The notes under the pieces were generated by a model, which saw nothing but the letters and a program-made list of their open reading frames with translations, did not search any database and was not told the origin of the DNA. Shown piece after piece: positions 18,877 to 28,534 of a stretch of 64,000 nt of DNA (the stretch's first letter is position 1; each line of letters opens with the position of its first letter). This DNA is from Paracoccus sp. MC1862. GTDB taxonomy: Bacteria > Pseudomonadota > Alphaproteobacteria > Rhodobacterales > Rhodobacteraceae. A program made the translations under genes and the position numbers. The stretch lies in NCBI RefSeq assembly GCF_016617715.1, contig NZ_CP067225.1:2530501-2594500 (forward strand). The letters are read 5' to 3'.

Positions 18877-19300
18877 TCTCGGCCTGTCCAAGGGACGAGA
18901 AGCGGTTCATCAGGGCGATGCGGGTGTGGATCTCGGCGGCTTGGCGGTCAGCGTCTCGTAAGACGATGCGCGCGCCGAAGCTCTTGAGGCAGAGCATCTT
19001 GGCCTTGATCCGGCTGCGGGCGTGATACCTGGTCCAGCGCTTTCAGTAGGGCCGTCCGAAGTGCCGGATCGCTCGCAGGGTCTCGTTCCTTGCCCGGGCG
19101 GCGGGCCCATCCTCTTTCCAGGGACGGCCGTTCCTGCGGATGGCATGATCGCTGTGGCGCCTCGTTCAGCGATGGCCGAGTGGCACTTGCAGGTGTCGCA
19201 GGCTCCGTTCGCCGTGACGGTGCCAATGGCTTGGTCCGGCAGCGCCGGGCTGTCTTCCTCGCAGCTGGAGGTGAACTCGACTTGGTCCGCCCCCTGGAAA
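18850..19300 (-). pseudogene. Degenerate IS5-family transposase fragment
   Basis: Minus-strand pieces read DQAIGTVTANGACDTCKCHSAIAERGA and, after a frame change, RRNGRPWKE with ARNETLRAIRHFGRP. They align with the C-terminal catalytic half of the IS5 transposase seen intact at 35593-36525. Multiple frame breaks are present. It abuts the broken recD2. Confidence 0.65.
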
Positions 19301-19347
19301 GTGGTCCTCCCTGAAGCAGGCTTTCGAGCCGGATGGAGGCCGGCGGA

Positions 19348-20640
19348 ATGTCGCGGAAGAAGCACGAACCCGAGGAGATCGTGGCCAGGCTCCGGCAGGT
19401 CGGCGTGTTGGTGTCGCGGGGCCGGTCGGTGGCCGGGGCGGTGCGCTCGATCGGCGTGACGCAGTTGACCTGCTCCCGGTGGCGCAAGGAGTTCGGCGGG
19501 CTGCAGGGCGATCGGGTCAAACGCCTGAAGGAGCGGGAGAAGGAGAACGGGCGGCTGCGGAAGGCCGTCTCCGGCCTGACGCCGGAGAAGCTGATCCTGC
19601 GTGGTGAGGCCTGTGGCCGAACGCCTCGGGCAACTTCCAGGCCCCGCGCGTCGCCGTGCCTGCATCGGGCAGGTCCGGCAGGAGTTCCGTGTCTCGGCGC
19701 GCCTCGCCTGCCGCGTGCCCGGCCCGCCTCGCTCGACCCGAGCCGGAAGGTGCCGCGCGGACGGGCCGATGAAGAGGCGCTGACTGCCGGCATCGTTGCG
19801 CTTGCCGCCCGGCAGGGGCGCTGCGGCCAGCGGCGGATCCCGGCCCTGCTCGGGCATGCCGGCCGGACGGGGAACGTGACGCGCGGCGCGGGGGCGAGGC
19901 CTGCGTCGACGGCGGCGGGAGGGGCTGACGGCGCCTGCGCCGCAACCGGGGAAGGCGCGGCTCCGGCGCGACGACGGATCGTGCCTCCGTCTGCGGCCAG
20001 CGCGTCCAGACCACGTCCGGTCTTGCGACTTCGTCGCGGCCCGGACCCGTGACGGCGGGAAGTTCCGCATGCGCGACCTGATCGGCGGGTTCGCCCGGGA
20101 AGCCCTGGCGCTCCGGCTCAGCCGCAAGCCGAACGCGCCGGCTGTCATCGACGTGCTGCCGGACCGGTTCCTCCTCCGCGGCGTGCCCGGCCCTGTCCGG
20201 CCGGACAACGGCCCGGCGTTCGTGGCCACCGCGCTGCGCGACCGGATCGCCGCGGCCGGCGCCGGAACGGCCTCTGTCGAGCCTGGATCCCCCGGGGAGG
20301 GAGGAGGATCAGGAAACGGTCCGGGGGACTGTGTGCCCGACGACGGGCCGCTGCGAGAGCTTCACCGCCAAGCTGCGCGACGAGCGGCTCACCGGCGACA
20401 TCCTCTGCAGCCTCGCCGCGGCGAAGATCGTCCTCGCGGCGGGGCGCCGCCCTTGCACCACAAAGCGCCCGCATTCCTCCCCGGGCGAGCGGCCCCCCGC
20501 TCCCGAGGTCCCGCAGGGACCGCCTTCGCCACCCGGAGCCGCTTGCCCGGCCACCCCGAGCATGGCGCCAGCACCCGTCATGCACCAAGATCGGAAAGGG
20601 ACCACCCCAGCGGGGCTGGCCAATCCCGCTTGAACTCCTC
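19348..20640 (+). pseudogene. IS3-family transposase (OrfA and OrfB), degenerate
   Basis: OrfA is well preserved: MSRKKHEPEEIVARLRQVGVLVSRGRS, then a helix-turn-helix and RVKRLKEREKENGRLRKAVS. OrfB is recognisable in pieces: FRMRDLIGGFAREALALRLSRK, VPGPVRPDNGPAFVATALRD with the second Asp, and RPPAPEVPQG near the end. It carries many substitutions and frame breaks. A palindromic mini-insertion interrupts it at about 20300-20345, just before the catalytic Glu segment. Confidence 0.75.
20300..20345 (+). repeat. Palindromic mini-insertion, copy 1 (decayed)
   Basis: GGAGGATCAGGAAACGGTCC-GGG-GGACTGTGTGC followed by CCGACGA. It shares the GGAGGATCAG lead and CCCGACGA tail with copies at 44182-44227 and 51493-51536. 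The hairpin here (20312-20336) is imperfect. It replaces codons of the IS3 OrfB gene. Confidence 0.6.
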
Positions 20641-20817
20641 GCTGCGTATCACTGCCATATCCAGTCCCCTTCTTGGTGAGCATCGCTCTCAGAAGACCGG
20701 AACGGAACCGAGACAGGTCCAGGTTGTCGTGAAGGCGCGCTGGTCTCTCAGCATGGACGAACGCGAGCGCGTGGTGGCCGGGAACATCCTCAAAGAATGT
20801 GCGGCACGCTGACTTTG
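20641..20817. other. Junction sequence between the IS3 and RIT remnants
   Basis: No recognisable coding or repeat signature. The third RIT recombinase loses homology at about 20818, so this stretch arrived with the truncation. Confidence 0.45.
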
Positions 20818-21115
20818 CGGCAATCGCCACGAAGCGGAAGAACGACCGGATCGCGGCGAGCCGGGTGTTGCGGCTGCGCGCGCTGTTTCCCCGCGCCGTC
20901 TCGGTGTGGACGAGGAAGTCGGCGACCAGATCTGCGTCGATGTCCTCGACTATGAGCTTGAACGGTGGTTTGCCCGTCCGGGCGCTCGCGAACCGCAGCA
21001 GCAGGCGGAACGTGTCGCGATAACCGGCAATCGTATGCCGGCTGGCCTCCATCTGGACGCAGAGCCGGTCGGTGAAGAAGCGCTGGATCAGCGTCGGCAA
21101 GGTTGCGGCGCTCAT
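20818..21115 (-). pseudogene. RIT tyrosine recombinase 3, truncated after the N-terminal domain
   Basis: Reads MSAATLPTLIQRFFTDRLCVQMEASRHTIAGYRDTF through RLAAIRSFFRFVAI, the SAM-like core-binding domain. Homology then stops; the frame runs on into foreign sequence to 20309. The catalytic domain with the Arg-His-Arg-Tyr residues is absent. The start overlaps the gene-2 stop by 4 nt. Confidence 0.8.
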
Positions 21116-22053
21116 TGGACCGTCTCCCCGGCATTCGCGGTGGCGCGCGCCATCGCGAGGTCAAGCAGTTCCGGCACGGCCTCCAGATACCAGAAGGTGT
21201 CGGAAGGATTGCTATGACCCAGATAGGTTGTCAGCCGGATCATCTCGCGCGCCGGGTCTTTGCCCGCGCGATACCAGTTGATCATCGTCCGCACGGCAAA
21301 GGTGTGGCGCAGGTCATGGATGCGTGGTCCCTGGCCATGCCGTCCGTATTTCTGATCCGCGCGCAGGCCGATCCGCTGGCAGACATGCGCGAAGCTGTAG
21401 CGGGCGCCGCAGTCGGTCAGCCTCGTTCCCTTTTCGGCGACGAAGAATGCAGGCGCCGCACGCCCGAGCAATCGGTCCCGCTCCGTGGCGTAGGCATCGA
21501 GCTGCGCCGCGACGCTCGGATCGAGCGGAAGCAGCCGTTCCCGGCCCCGTTTTCCGAACCGCACACGCAGGACGCCATCGCCCGTGTCGAGGTCGTCGGG
21601 GTCGAGCGCCAGAGCCTCGCTGATCCGAAGGCCGGTCACCGCCACCAGCCCGAACAGGGTCGAGCATGTCAGCCCGCGCAGGCCGTAGATGGACGGCAAG
21701 TCTCTGGCCGCGGCAATGATCGATCCGATCTCGGCCTCGCTGTAGATGTGCGGGCGAGGCCGATGCGAGGAGGCAGGCAGCAGCCCGCGCGGTGGCACCT
21801 CATGCGCCGGATCGAAGCTGCTCAGCCATTGCGCGAACATGCGCACAACGCAGAGCCTGGCCGCTCGGGTCGAGCCGCATGCCTCGGTCAGGGTGCCATG
21901 CCACCGCAGGAACAGCGCCGTGTCGATGTGAACGGCCCCTTCGGCATCGGCGTAGCGGGTAAAGCGGCGGAGGATGCGTTCCGTGGTGCGCAGGTCGTAG
22001 CCAAGCCTGCGGCGGACGCTCAGATAGCGATCGAGCTGAGGCGTGAGGCTCAT
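21112..22053 (-). CDS. RIT tyrosine recombinase 2
   Basis: 313 residues with an N-terminal core-binding domain and a complete catalytic domain: the first Arg in AVTGLRISEALAL, HDLRHTFAVRT, YLGHSNPSDTFWYLE with the nucleophilic Tyr. In RIT elements all three enzymes are thought to act together on the element ends. Its start overlaps the gene-1 stop as ATGA, implying coupled translation. Confidence 0.9.
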   Translation of the reverse strand: MSLTPQLDRYLSVRRRLGYDLRTTERILRRFTRYADAEGAVHIDTALFLRWHGTLTEACGSTRAARLCVVRMFAQWLSSFDPAHEVPPRGLLPASSHRPRPHIYSEAEIGSIIAAARDLPSIYGLRGLTCSTLFGLVAVTGLRISEALALDPDDLDTGDGVLRVRFGKRGRERLLPLDPSVAAQLDAYATERDRLLGRAAPAFFVAEKGTRLTDCGARYSFAHVCQRIGLRADQKYGRHGQGPRIHDLRHTFAVRTMINWYRAGKDPAREMIRLTTYLGHSNPSDTFWYLEAVPELLDLAMARATANAGETVQ

Positions 22054-23267
22054 TGCGCGCCTCCTGCCACGGGCCAGGGCATTGCGACGGACCGCAGCCC
22101 GTCGATGTCGAGCCGGGCATATATCATGGTCGACGAGCGCGAGCGGTGCCGCAGCACATCGCCCACTTCGTCGAGCGATGCGCCGGCGTTCACCAGCTGG
22201 GTCGCAAGGCTATGACGCAGCAGGTGCGAGCCCACATAGGGCGTAACCGGCTTCTGGCCCGTCGCCTTCAACGCCTCCTTGAGGATGGCATTGACGATCT
22301 GTCCGTCCTTGAACGGCCGATAAGGCTTGCGATGGGCGACGAACAGAGTTCGGGAGGTCGCCGGGCCCCGCTCCTCCTGCAGGTAACGGCTCAGGGCACC
22401 GCCAACCTCGGGCGTGATCGGCAGCCGATCATGCAGCTGGCCTTTGCCGCGCACCGTCAGTTCGCCGGCACGCCAGTCGATGTCGTCGAGCTGGATTGCG
22501 ATGACCTCGACTGCCCGGAGCCCGAGCCGCGCCATGAGCAGCAGCATCGCATAATCGCGGGCGCCGTATCGCTGATCGTCGCGCGCAGAGGCGAGAACCG
22601 CTTCGACCCCATCGGGCGAAAGATGCCGGGGAAGTCGCACATCCCAGCGCTTGGCCGTTTTGGGAACGCTGAGCGCTAGATTTGTGGCCGTCACCCCACG
22701 CGCGAACAGATATTGCAGGAAGATACGAACATGGGTCGCGACCGTCTTGTCGCGGCGTGCCGTCGCCAGAACATGCTCGATGAAGCCGATCACATCGGCG
22801 GGACGAAGGTCCGGCAGGTCCATCGTTGCCTCGCCAAAGCGGTGATCGAGGAGCCGGTTGGCGAAGCGCAACGTGTGATAGATCGTTCGTGGGCTCAGGC
22901 CCCGCTGCGTGACGAGATAGTTCTCGAACTCAGCCAGCAACGCCGCTCGCGCGGCCTGCGCTTCGGTCACAGGCACCGGCTGCGCCACCCCGATATCGAT
23001 CAGGTGTTCGGCGAACCTGCGGGCAAAATGGTGGAAGCGGATCCCGGTGTCCGGTCCGCGCGCCTCCGTCCGCGCCAGTTGGTCTGCAAGATCGGGGGTC
23101 AACGTGGAGGGCTCGATCCCGGCTCCGTCCATCAGCTTCCCGAGCTTCCGGGCAAGATGGAAGTAGGTTCTCATCGTGCACGCTCTGTAACTGGCGGCAG
23201 CAAAGCTTTGCGCGAACGAGTCCAGATAGGGATCGACGCAGGTGTTCGGATTGTCGGTCATGATCAT
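22050..23267 (-). CDS. RIT tyrosine recombinase 1
   Basis: About 405 residues from the ATG at 23267, chosen because GGAG lies 6 nt upstream; the frame itself extends to 23411. It has an N-terminal extension typical of the first RIT gene and then a catalytic domain with ARLGLRAVEVIAI, SHLLRHSLATQLVNAG, VLRHRSRSSTMIYARLD. The key Arg, His-Arg, His and Tyr are all present, so it looks intact. Confidence 0.9.
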   Translation of the reverse strand: MIMTDNPNTCVDPYLDSFAQSFAAASYRACTMRTYFHLARKLGKLMDGAGIEPSTLTPDLADQLARTEARGPDTGIRFHHFARRFAEHLIDIGVAQPVPVTEAQAARAALLAEFENYLVTQRGLSPRTIYHTLRFANRLLDHRFGEATMDLPDLRPADVIGFIEHVLATARRDKTVATHVRIFLQYLFARGVTATNLALSVPKTAKRWDVRLPRHLSPDGVEAVLASARDDQRYGARDYAMLLLMARLGLRAVEVIAIQLDDIDWRAGELTVRGKGQLHDRLPITPEVGGALSRYLQEERGPATSRTLFVAHRKPYRPFKDGQIVNAILKEALKATGQKPVTPYVGSHLLRHSLATQLVNAGASLDEVGDVLRHRSRSSTMIYARLDIDGLRSVAMPWPVAGGAQ

Positions 23268-23411
23268 GGTGCTCCATGCTGCTGGAGCTCCAAGGTTTAT
23301 GCCAAAGTCGACTGACAGCTTATTAGGATAGCCGCCGCGTTTCGGCGCTGTTGCCATCAGGTTAATCAGCCGCTGGCTAGGAAAGCCGCCGATCTGCTCG
23401 GCGCCGAACAC

Positions 23412-23801
23412 CCAACAGGCTCAGAAAGGGCACCTTTCGGCTGCTCACGCCGCTCTTGAAGGTGCCGCATTTCGACTGTGACAGATGTCTTGCCCCTGCG
23501 GAACCTGTCCGCCTGCCTCTTGCGCCTGCGGGGAGGTAAGCGATGCGCTCCAGTCGCACCATCAAGCCGTGGGATCAAACGTTAGGCCCCGGCTTTGCCT
23601 CTATCGGCCATATAGCTAATTGACAGCCCGTCGACTGCGGATCATGTCGCAGGCAACCGGCGTGGCATTGCCAGCGCAGAGATGGGCCGTGCCATGCCAG
23701 TCCCGCCGCTCGGTCCCGATTACGGTCGTTCGGCCAGAGGACAGCACCTAGCCGACCTTTCAGAGCTCGTCTCACGTGTAGTGACGACTGGAAGCGTCAG
23801 G
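23412..23801. other. Intergenic region upstream of the RIT element
   Basis: No gene recognised. It contains the GGCACCTT/AAGGTGCC inverted repeat at about 23427-23465, which may be promoter- or end-related for the RIT element. Confidence 0.4.
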
Positions 23802-23833
23802 GGTCGTCTGCGATGTCGCGCAGACGACCTTTT
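23802..23833. terminator. Strong hairpin terminator after mmsA
   Basis: An 11-bp perfect stem GGTCGTCTGCG/CGCAGACGACC with a 6-nt loop, 17 nt beyond the mmsA stop. TTTT follows it on the plus strand. On the minus strand (mmsA direction) there is no T tract, so it may work mainly against incoming plus-strand transcripts or as an RNA-end stabiliser. Confidence 0.6.
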
Positions 23834-23845
23834 ACACAAGTCCGC

Positions 23846-25343
23846 TCACCCCATCGTCGGCATGACGAACTCGGCCTCGGCGCGCATGCCCGTCGGCCAG
23901 CGAGTCGTGAGCGTCTTCAGCCGGGTGTAGAAGCGCACGCCTTCCGGGCCGTGCATGTGGTGATCGCCGAAGAGCGAGTCCTTCCAGCCGCCGAAGGAGT
24001 GGAACGCCATCGGCACCGGGATCGGGACGTTGATGCCGACCATGCCCACCTCGACCTCGTGGCCGAAAGCGCGCGCCGCGTCACCATCACGGGTGAAGAT
24101 GGCGACGCCGTTGCCATAGTCGTGCCGGGCGACCAGATCGGCCGCTTCCTGATAATTCGCCGCACGCGCGACCGACAGGACCGGACCGAAGATCTCCTCC
24201 TTCCAGATCGTCATGTCGGGCGTCACGTTGTCGAACAGCGTGCCGCCAATGAAGTAGCCGTTCTCGTAGCCCTGCGGCGCTGTGAAGTCGCGGCCATCGA
24301 CGACGAGCGTCGCGCCCTCCTGCTCGCCTTGGTCGATGTAGCCGCAGACCTTGGCGAGATGCTGGGCGGTGACCAGCGGCCCCATCTCCGAGGTCCGGTC
24401 GGCGGCCGGGCCGATCTTCAGCGCCTCGATCTTCGGCACCAGCTTCTCGATCAGGCGGTTCGGCGTCTCCTTGCCCACCGGCACGGCAACCGAGATCGCC
24501 ATGCAGCGCTCGCCCGCCGAGCCGTAGGCCGCGCCCATCAGCGCGCCCACGGCCATGTCGAGGTCGGCGTCCGGCATGATGATCGCGTGGTTCTTCGCGC
24601 CGCCAAGCGCCTGTACCCGTTTGCCATGCGCCGTGCCGGTGGTGTAGATGTAGCGCGCGATCGGGGTCGAGCCGACGAAGCTGACCGCCTTCACGTCGTG
24701 ATGGACCAGCAGCGCGTCCATGGCCTCCTTGTCGCCGTTGACCACGTTGAACACGCCCGCGGGCACGCCTGCCTGCGTCAGCAGCTCGGCGATGAAGAGC
24801 GGCGCGGAGGGATCGCGCTCGGACGGCTTCAGGATGAAGCAGTTGCCGCAGGCGAGCGCGACGGGAAACATCCACATCGGCACCATGCAGGGGAAGTTGA
24901 AGGGCGTTATCCCGGCCACGACGCCGAGCGGCTGACGCAGAGAGTGGCTGTCCACGCCAGTGCCCACGTTCTCCGTCACCTCGCCCTTGAGCAGATGGGG
25001 GATGCCGACCGCGAACTCGACGACCTCAAGGCCGCGCGTCACTTCGCCAAGCGCGTCGTCATGAGTCTTGCCATGTTCGGCCGAGATCAGTTCGGCGAGC
25101 CTGTCGGCATTCTCCATCAGCAGGAACTTGAAGCGGTCCAGAATACGCGCCCGCCGCAGCGGCGTGGTCTTCGCCCAGGGGGGCCAGGCCGCCTTGGCCA
25201 GCCACGACGTCGTCCACTTCGGCCGTGGAGGCCAGCGGCACGCGCTTCTCGGCGGCGCCGGTGGCGGGGTTGAACACGTCGGCAAAGCGGCCGGACGTGC
25301 CGGGGACGGACGTGCCGCCGACGTAATGCGCAAGATCGGTCAT
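23846..25343 (-). pseudogene. mmsA: CoA-acylating methylmalonate-semialdehyde dehydrogenase, one frameshift near the N-terminus
   Basis: Starts [20 protein letters not shown] at 25343 and shifts frame around 25198 (GCTGGCC where GCTGCC would keep frame). It then continues to the stop as [30 protein letters not shown], the Cys-containing [18 protein letters not shown] and [11 protein letters not shown]. About 498 residues if repaired, the normal MmsA length. The enzyme oxidises methylmalonate or malonate semialdehyde to propionyl- or acetyl-CoA in valine and inositol catabolism. The shift could be a sequencing error. Confidence 0.85.
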
Positions 25344-25421
25344 CGTTTCCTCCTTGTGTCTGCTGCGGATCAGATCGCATTGTGTAAATCGAACGGCAAT
25401 CCTCAGGAATGCGGAACTGAT

Positions 25422-25688
25422 ATGCAGGAATCGTCATTGGGTGCGCCTCTCGACTGGGACGATACCCGTCTATTCCTCGCTGTTGCGCGCGCCGGGCAGA
25501 TGCTCGGGGCCTCGCGCACGCTCGGGATCAACCAGGCGACGCTGTCCCGCCGCATCGCCACCTTGGAGGCTGCCCTCGGCGCCAAGCTGATCGCGCGCCG
25601 CACGCATGGCTCTGAATTGACCGACGCAGGACGGGCGCTTCTCGAAGCCCTTGAACGTGTCGAGACCGAGATGCTGACAGTCCAGGTG
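25422..25688 (+). pseudogene. LysR-type regulator, N-terminal helix-turn-helix only
   Basis: Reads MQESSLGAPLDWDDTRLFLAVARAGQ with a winged helix-turn-helix, INQATLSRRIATLEAALGAKLIARRTHG, and the start of the linker helix. It is cut by IS21 at 25689. The effector-binding domain is absent from the far side of that IS. It is divergent from mmsA with a 78-bp intergenic region, so it probably regulated mmsA before truncation. Confidence 0.85.
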
Positions 25689-25799
25689 TGTTGATTTCCA
25701 CCCGGAACTGACCCGGGTAGGGGCGTAATTTCCACTGAGAACTGACCCATGTGAACCTTCCCCAAAGCGGAGCGCGGCGGGGGTAATGGAGTGATCCAC

Positions 25800-27329
25800 A
25801 TGGGACTTTTGAACATCATCCGACGCATGGCGTTGCGGGAGAAGCTGCCGATCCGGGAGATCGCACGGCGGACCGGCCTGTCGCGCAACACCATCAGGAA
25901 GTATCTGAGCGCTGGGACCATCGAGCCGAGGTTCGCGACGCCTGATCGGCCGAGCAAGCTCGATCCGTTTTCCGAGAAGCTGGCGGCGTGGCTGAAGACG
26001 GAAGCCGGCAAGTCACGCAAGCAGCGCCGGACGCTGAAGCAACTCCATGCCGACCTCGTGGCGCTCGGCTTCACCGGCTCCTACGGCCGGGTCGCGGCCT
26101 TCGCCCGGCAATGGCGGATGGACCGGCAGCGCGAGCAGCAGACGACGGGCCGCGGCACCTTCGTCCCCTTGGTCTTTCGTCCGGGCGAGGCGTTCCAGTT
26201 CGATTGGAGCGAGGACTACGCGGTTCTGGGCGGGGAGCGCACGAAGCTTCAGGTCGCCCACATCAAGCTGGCACACAGCCGGGCCTTCCTGGTTCGGGCC
26301 TATCTGCTGCAAACCCACGAGATGCTGTTCGATGCCCATTGGCACGGGTTCCGCGTCTTTGGCGGCGTGCCGGGTCGCGGCATCTACGATAACATGAAGA
26401 CAGCGGTTGACCGCGTTGGCCGCGGCAAGGAACGGCAGGTCAACATCCGCTTCCTCGCCATGACCAACCACTATGTCTTCGAGCCGGAGTTCTGCAATCC
26501 TGCCGCGGGATGGGAGAAGGGACAGGTCGAGAAGAACGTTCAGGATGCCCGGCCTCGTTTGTGGCAGCCGATGCCGAACTTTCCTGACCTGGCGGCGCTG
26601 AACGCCTGGCTGGAACGGCGCTGCCTGGAGTTGTGGCGCGAGATCCCGCACGGGGTTCTGCCCGGAACCGTCGCCGACGCCTGGGCCGAAGAACAGGCCG
26701 CGCTGATGCCGCTGCCGCCTGCCTTCGACGGCTTCGTCGAGCGGAGCAAGCGTGTCTCACCCACCTGCCTGATCAGCTTCGAGCGCAACCGCTACAGCGT
26801 GCCGGCGTCCTTTGCCAACCGTCCTGTCAGCCTCAGGGTCTACCCGGATCGGCTGGTGGTTGCCGCCGAGGGACAGATCCTGTGCGAACATGGGCGGGTG
26901 ATCCAGCGGTCCCATCACCTGCCGCCTCGCACGATCTATGACTGGCGGCATTATCTGGCCGTCATCCAGCGCAAGCCGGGTGCCCTCAGGAACGGTGCGC
27001 CCTTCGCGGAACTGCCCGCGGCCTTCCGACAGTTGCAGGACCAGATGCTGCGACGACCCGGTGGCGATCGCGAGATGGTCGATATCCTGGCGCTGGTCCT
27101 GCAGCATGATGAACAGGCTGTGCTGGTTGCTGTGGAAATGGCCCTGGCCGAAGGCGTCGCGACCAAGACCCATGTGTTGAATCTCCTGCACAGGCTGATC
27201 GATGGCAAGACGACCGGCGGCCCGAACATCGACACACCGGAGGCGCTGATCCTGCGCCATGAGCCGAAGGCCAATGTCGAACGCTATGACGACCTGCGGG
27301 CGCAGATCGGAGACCGCCATGCGTCATGA
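25800..27329 (+). CDS. istA: IS21 transposase IstA, copy 1
   Basis: About 509 residues from [16 protein letters not shown]; a GTG 9 nt upstream is also possible. It has an N-terminal helix-turn-helix ([19 protein letters not shown]) and a DDE integrase core with [12 protein letters not shown] (first Asp), [12 protein letters not shown] (second Asp) and [16 protein letters not shown] (Glu). A beta-barrel C-terminal region follows. It is identical to copy 2 at 56128-57657. It cuts and joins the IS ends, helped by IstB. Confidence 0.94.
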   Translation: MGLLNIIRRMALREKLPIREIARRTGLSRNTIRKYLSAGTIEPRFATPDRPSKLDPFSEKLAAWLKTEAGKSRKQRRTLKQLHADLVALGFTGSYGRVAAFARQWRMDRQREQQTTGRGTFVPLVFRPGEAFQFDWSEDYAVLGGERTKLQVAHIKLAHSRAFLVRAYLLQTHEMLFDAHWHGFRVFGGVPGRGIYDNMKTAVDRVGRGKERQVNIRFLAMTNHYVFEPEFCNPAAGWEKGQVEKNVQDARPRLWQPMPNFPDLAALNAWLERRCLELWREIPHGVLPGTVADAWAEEQAALMPLPPAFDGFVERSKRVSPTCLISFERNRYSVPASFANRPVSLRVYPDRLVVAAEGQILCEHGRVIQRSHHLPPRTIYDWRHYLAVIQRKPGALRNGAPFAELPAAFRQLQDQMLRRPGGDREMVDILALVLQHDEQAVLVAVEMALAEGVATKTHVLNLLHRLIDGKTTGGPNIDTPEALILRHEPKANVERYDDLRAQIGDRHAS

Positions 27330-28113
27330 TCCCGCCAGCGGCGCCATCGTCATCATGCTCCGCAGCCTGAAGATGCACGGCATGGCCCAGGCCGTCACCG
27401 ACCTGATCGAACAGGGGGCGCCGGCATTCGAGACAGCCGTGCCGATCCTGTCCCAGCTGCTGAAGGCCGAACTGGCGGAACGCGAAGTGCGCTCCATTGC
27501 CTATCACATGAAGGCCGCGCGCTTCCCGGCCTACAAGGATCTCTCGGGCTTCGACTTCGCTGCCAGCGAGATCAACGAGGTCACGGTGCGCCAGCTCCAC
27601 CGCTGCGAGTTCATCGACGGCGCGCAGAATGTCGTGCTGATCGGCGGGCCGGGCACCGGCAAGACCCATGTCGCAACCGCCCTGGGCATCCAGGCCATCG
27701 AACACCACCGCCGGAAGGTCCGCTTCTTCTCCACCATCGAACTCGTCAATGCCCTCGAGCAGGAGAAAACCAAGGGCAAGGCGGGCCAGATCGCGGAGGG
27801 ATTGACCCGGCTCGATCTCGTGATCCTGGACGAACTGGGCTACTTGCCGTTCAGCGCTTCAGGCGGTGCGCTGCTCTTCCACCTTCTGAGCAAGCTCTAT
27901 GAGCGCACCAGCGTTGTCATCACCACCAACCTGAGCTTCAGCGAATGGGCCACCGTCTTCGGCGATGCCAAAATGACCACCGCGCTGCTCGATCGCCTCA
28001 CCCACCGCTGCCACATCCTGGAGACCGGAAACGACAGCTTCCGCTTCAAGGCAAGCTCAGCCGCAGCAGCCAGGAAAACCAAGGAGGCCGGCCATGCCTT
28101 GACCCAAGCCTAA
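27319..28113 (+). CDS. istB: IS21 ATPase helper IstB, copy 1
   Basis: 264 residues starting [14 protein letters not shown]; the start overlaps istA by 11 nt. AAA+ motifs are Walker [10 protein letters not shown], Walker [13 protein letters not shown] and sensor VVITTNL. IstB bends target DNA and activates IstA. This copy is intact, whereas copy 2 is split by IS66. Confidence 0.94.
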   Translation: MRHDPASGAIVIMLRSLKMHGMAQAVTDLIEQGAPAFETAVPILSQLLKAELAEREVRSIAYHMKAARFPAYKDLSGFDFAASEINEVTVRQLHRCEFIDGAQNVVLIGGPGTGKTHVATALGIQAIEHHRRKVRFFSTIELVNALEQEKTKGKAGQIAEGLTRLDLVILDELGYLPFSASGGALLFHLLSKLYERTSVVITTNLSFSEWATVFGDAKMTTALLDRLTHRCHILETGNDSFRFKASSAAAARKTKEAGHALTQA

Positions 28114-28186
28114 CCCACGAAACATAACCTGAGGGTGGGTCAGTTCTCGATGGAAAACCCGGGTCAGTTCCGAGTGGAAATCAACA

Positions 28187-28534
28187 TCCCAGCCTTTCTG
28201 TGAACTGCCAGGTTGAGCGGTTGGAGCTTTTCTTTCGTGGATGCGGCTTTCGACGCGAGCTGTCCTTGGACTTCGGGTCGAGGGCCTGAGCTGCAAAGGC
28301 GCTCAGACATGAAATTCATCAGACGTTTGGAAAGAATTAACTGTCACCTGCCAATATGTCGCAGGTGAAATCCATTGAGAGGACCCTTTCACGCAAGTAT
28401 ACAACCTATAGTTGTTTATCTGATTCTTTTTACAACTATGGATAGTCCGTAGCCGCATCCAGTCACAGGCAGATGCGGGGACCGGGTTTTTCATCCGTCC
28501 ACTGGCAAGATCGATAACAAGGGACCGCGCCATC
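28187..28534 (+). promoter_or_regulatory. AT-rich leader of the glycoside hydrolase gene with two inverted repeats
   Basis: TCACCTG/CAGGTGA at 28344-28350 and 28362-28368, and ATAGTTGT/ACAACTAT at 28408-28415 and 28432-28439. The stretch is clearly richer in AT than its surroundings and contains TATAGT. These are plausible operator or promoter parts for the downstream secreted enzyme. No coding region is seen. Confidence 0.45.

Larger units (their letters stand above)
20818..23267 (-). mobile_element. RIT element (recombinase in trio), third gene truncated
   Basis: Three consecutive minus-strand tyrosine recombinase genes overlap by 4 nt each (22050-22053 and 21112-21115). This is the defining layout of RIT elements, with the expected long/medium/medium size order. 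The distal end is lost inside the third gene. An 8-bp inverted repeat, GGCACCTT/AAGGTGCC, at about 23427-23465 lies upstream and may be near the other end. Confidence 0.8.
25689..28186 (+). mobile_element. IS21-family element, copy 1, 2498 bp
   Basis: Terminal repeats TGTTGATTTCCAC start at 25689 and, inverted, at 28186. Internal repeats of the CTGACCC type flank istA and istB. No direct repeat is visible at the ends, and the two flanks belong to unrelated genes, pointing to recombination between IS21 copies after insertion. The copy at 56017-61049 is the same length once its IS66 insert is removed. Confidence 0.85.

Noticed and set aside
23813..25273. 486-codon plus-strand open frame opposite mmsA
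   Set aside because: His/Arg/Ala-rich shadow translation; the minus strand encodes a recognisable dehydrogenase.
25687..25690. TGTG before the IS21 left end as a target duplication
   Set aside because: It is not repeated at the right end, and both IS21 copies share TG there, so no duplication is supported.
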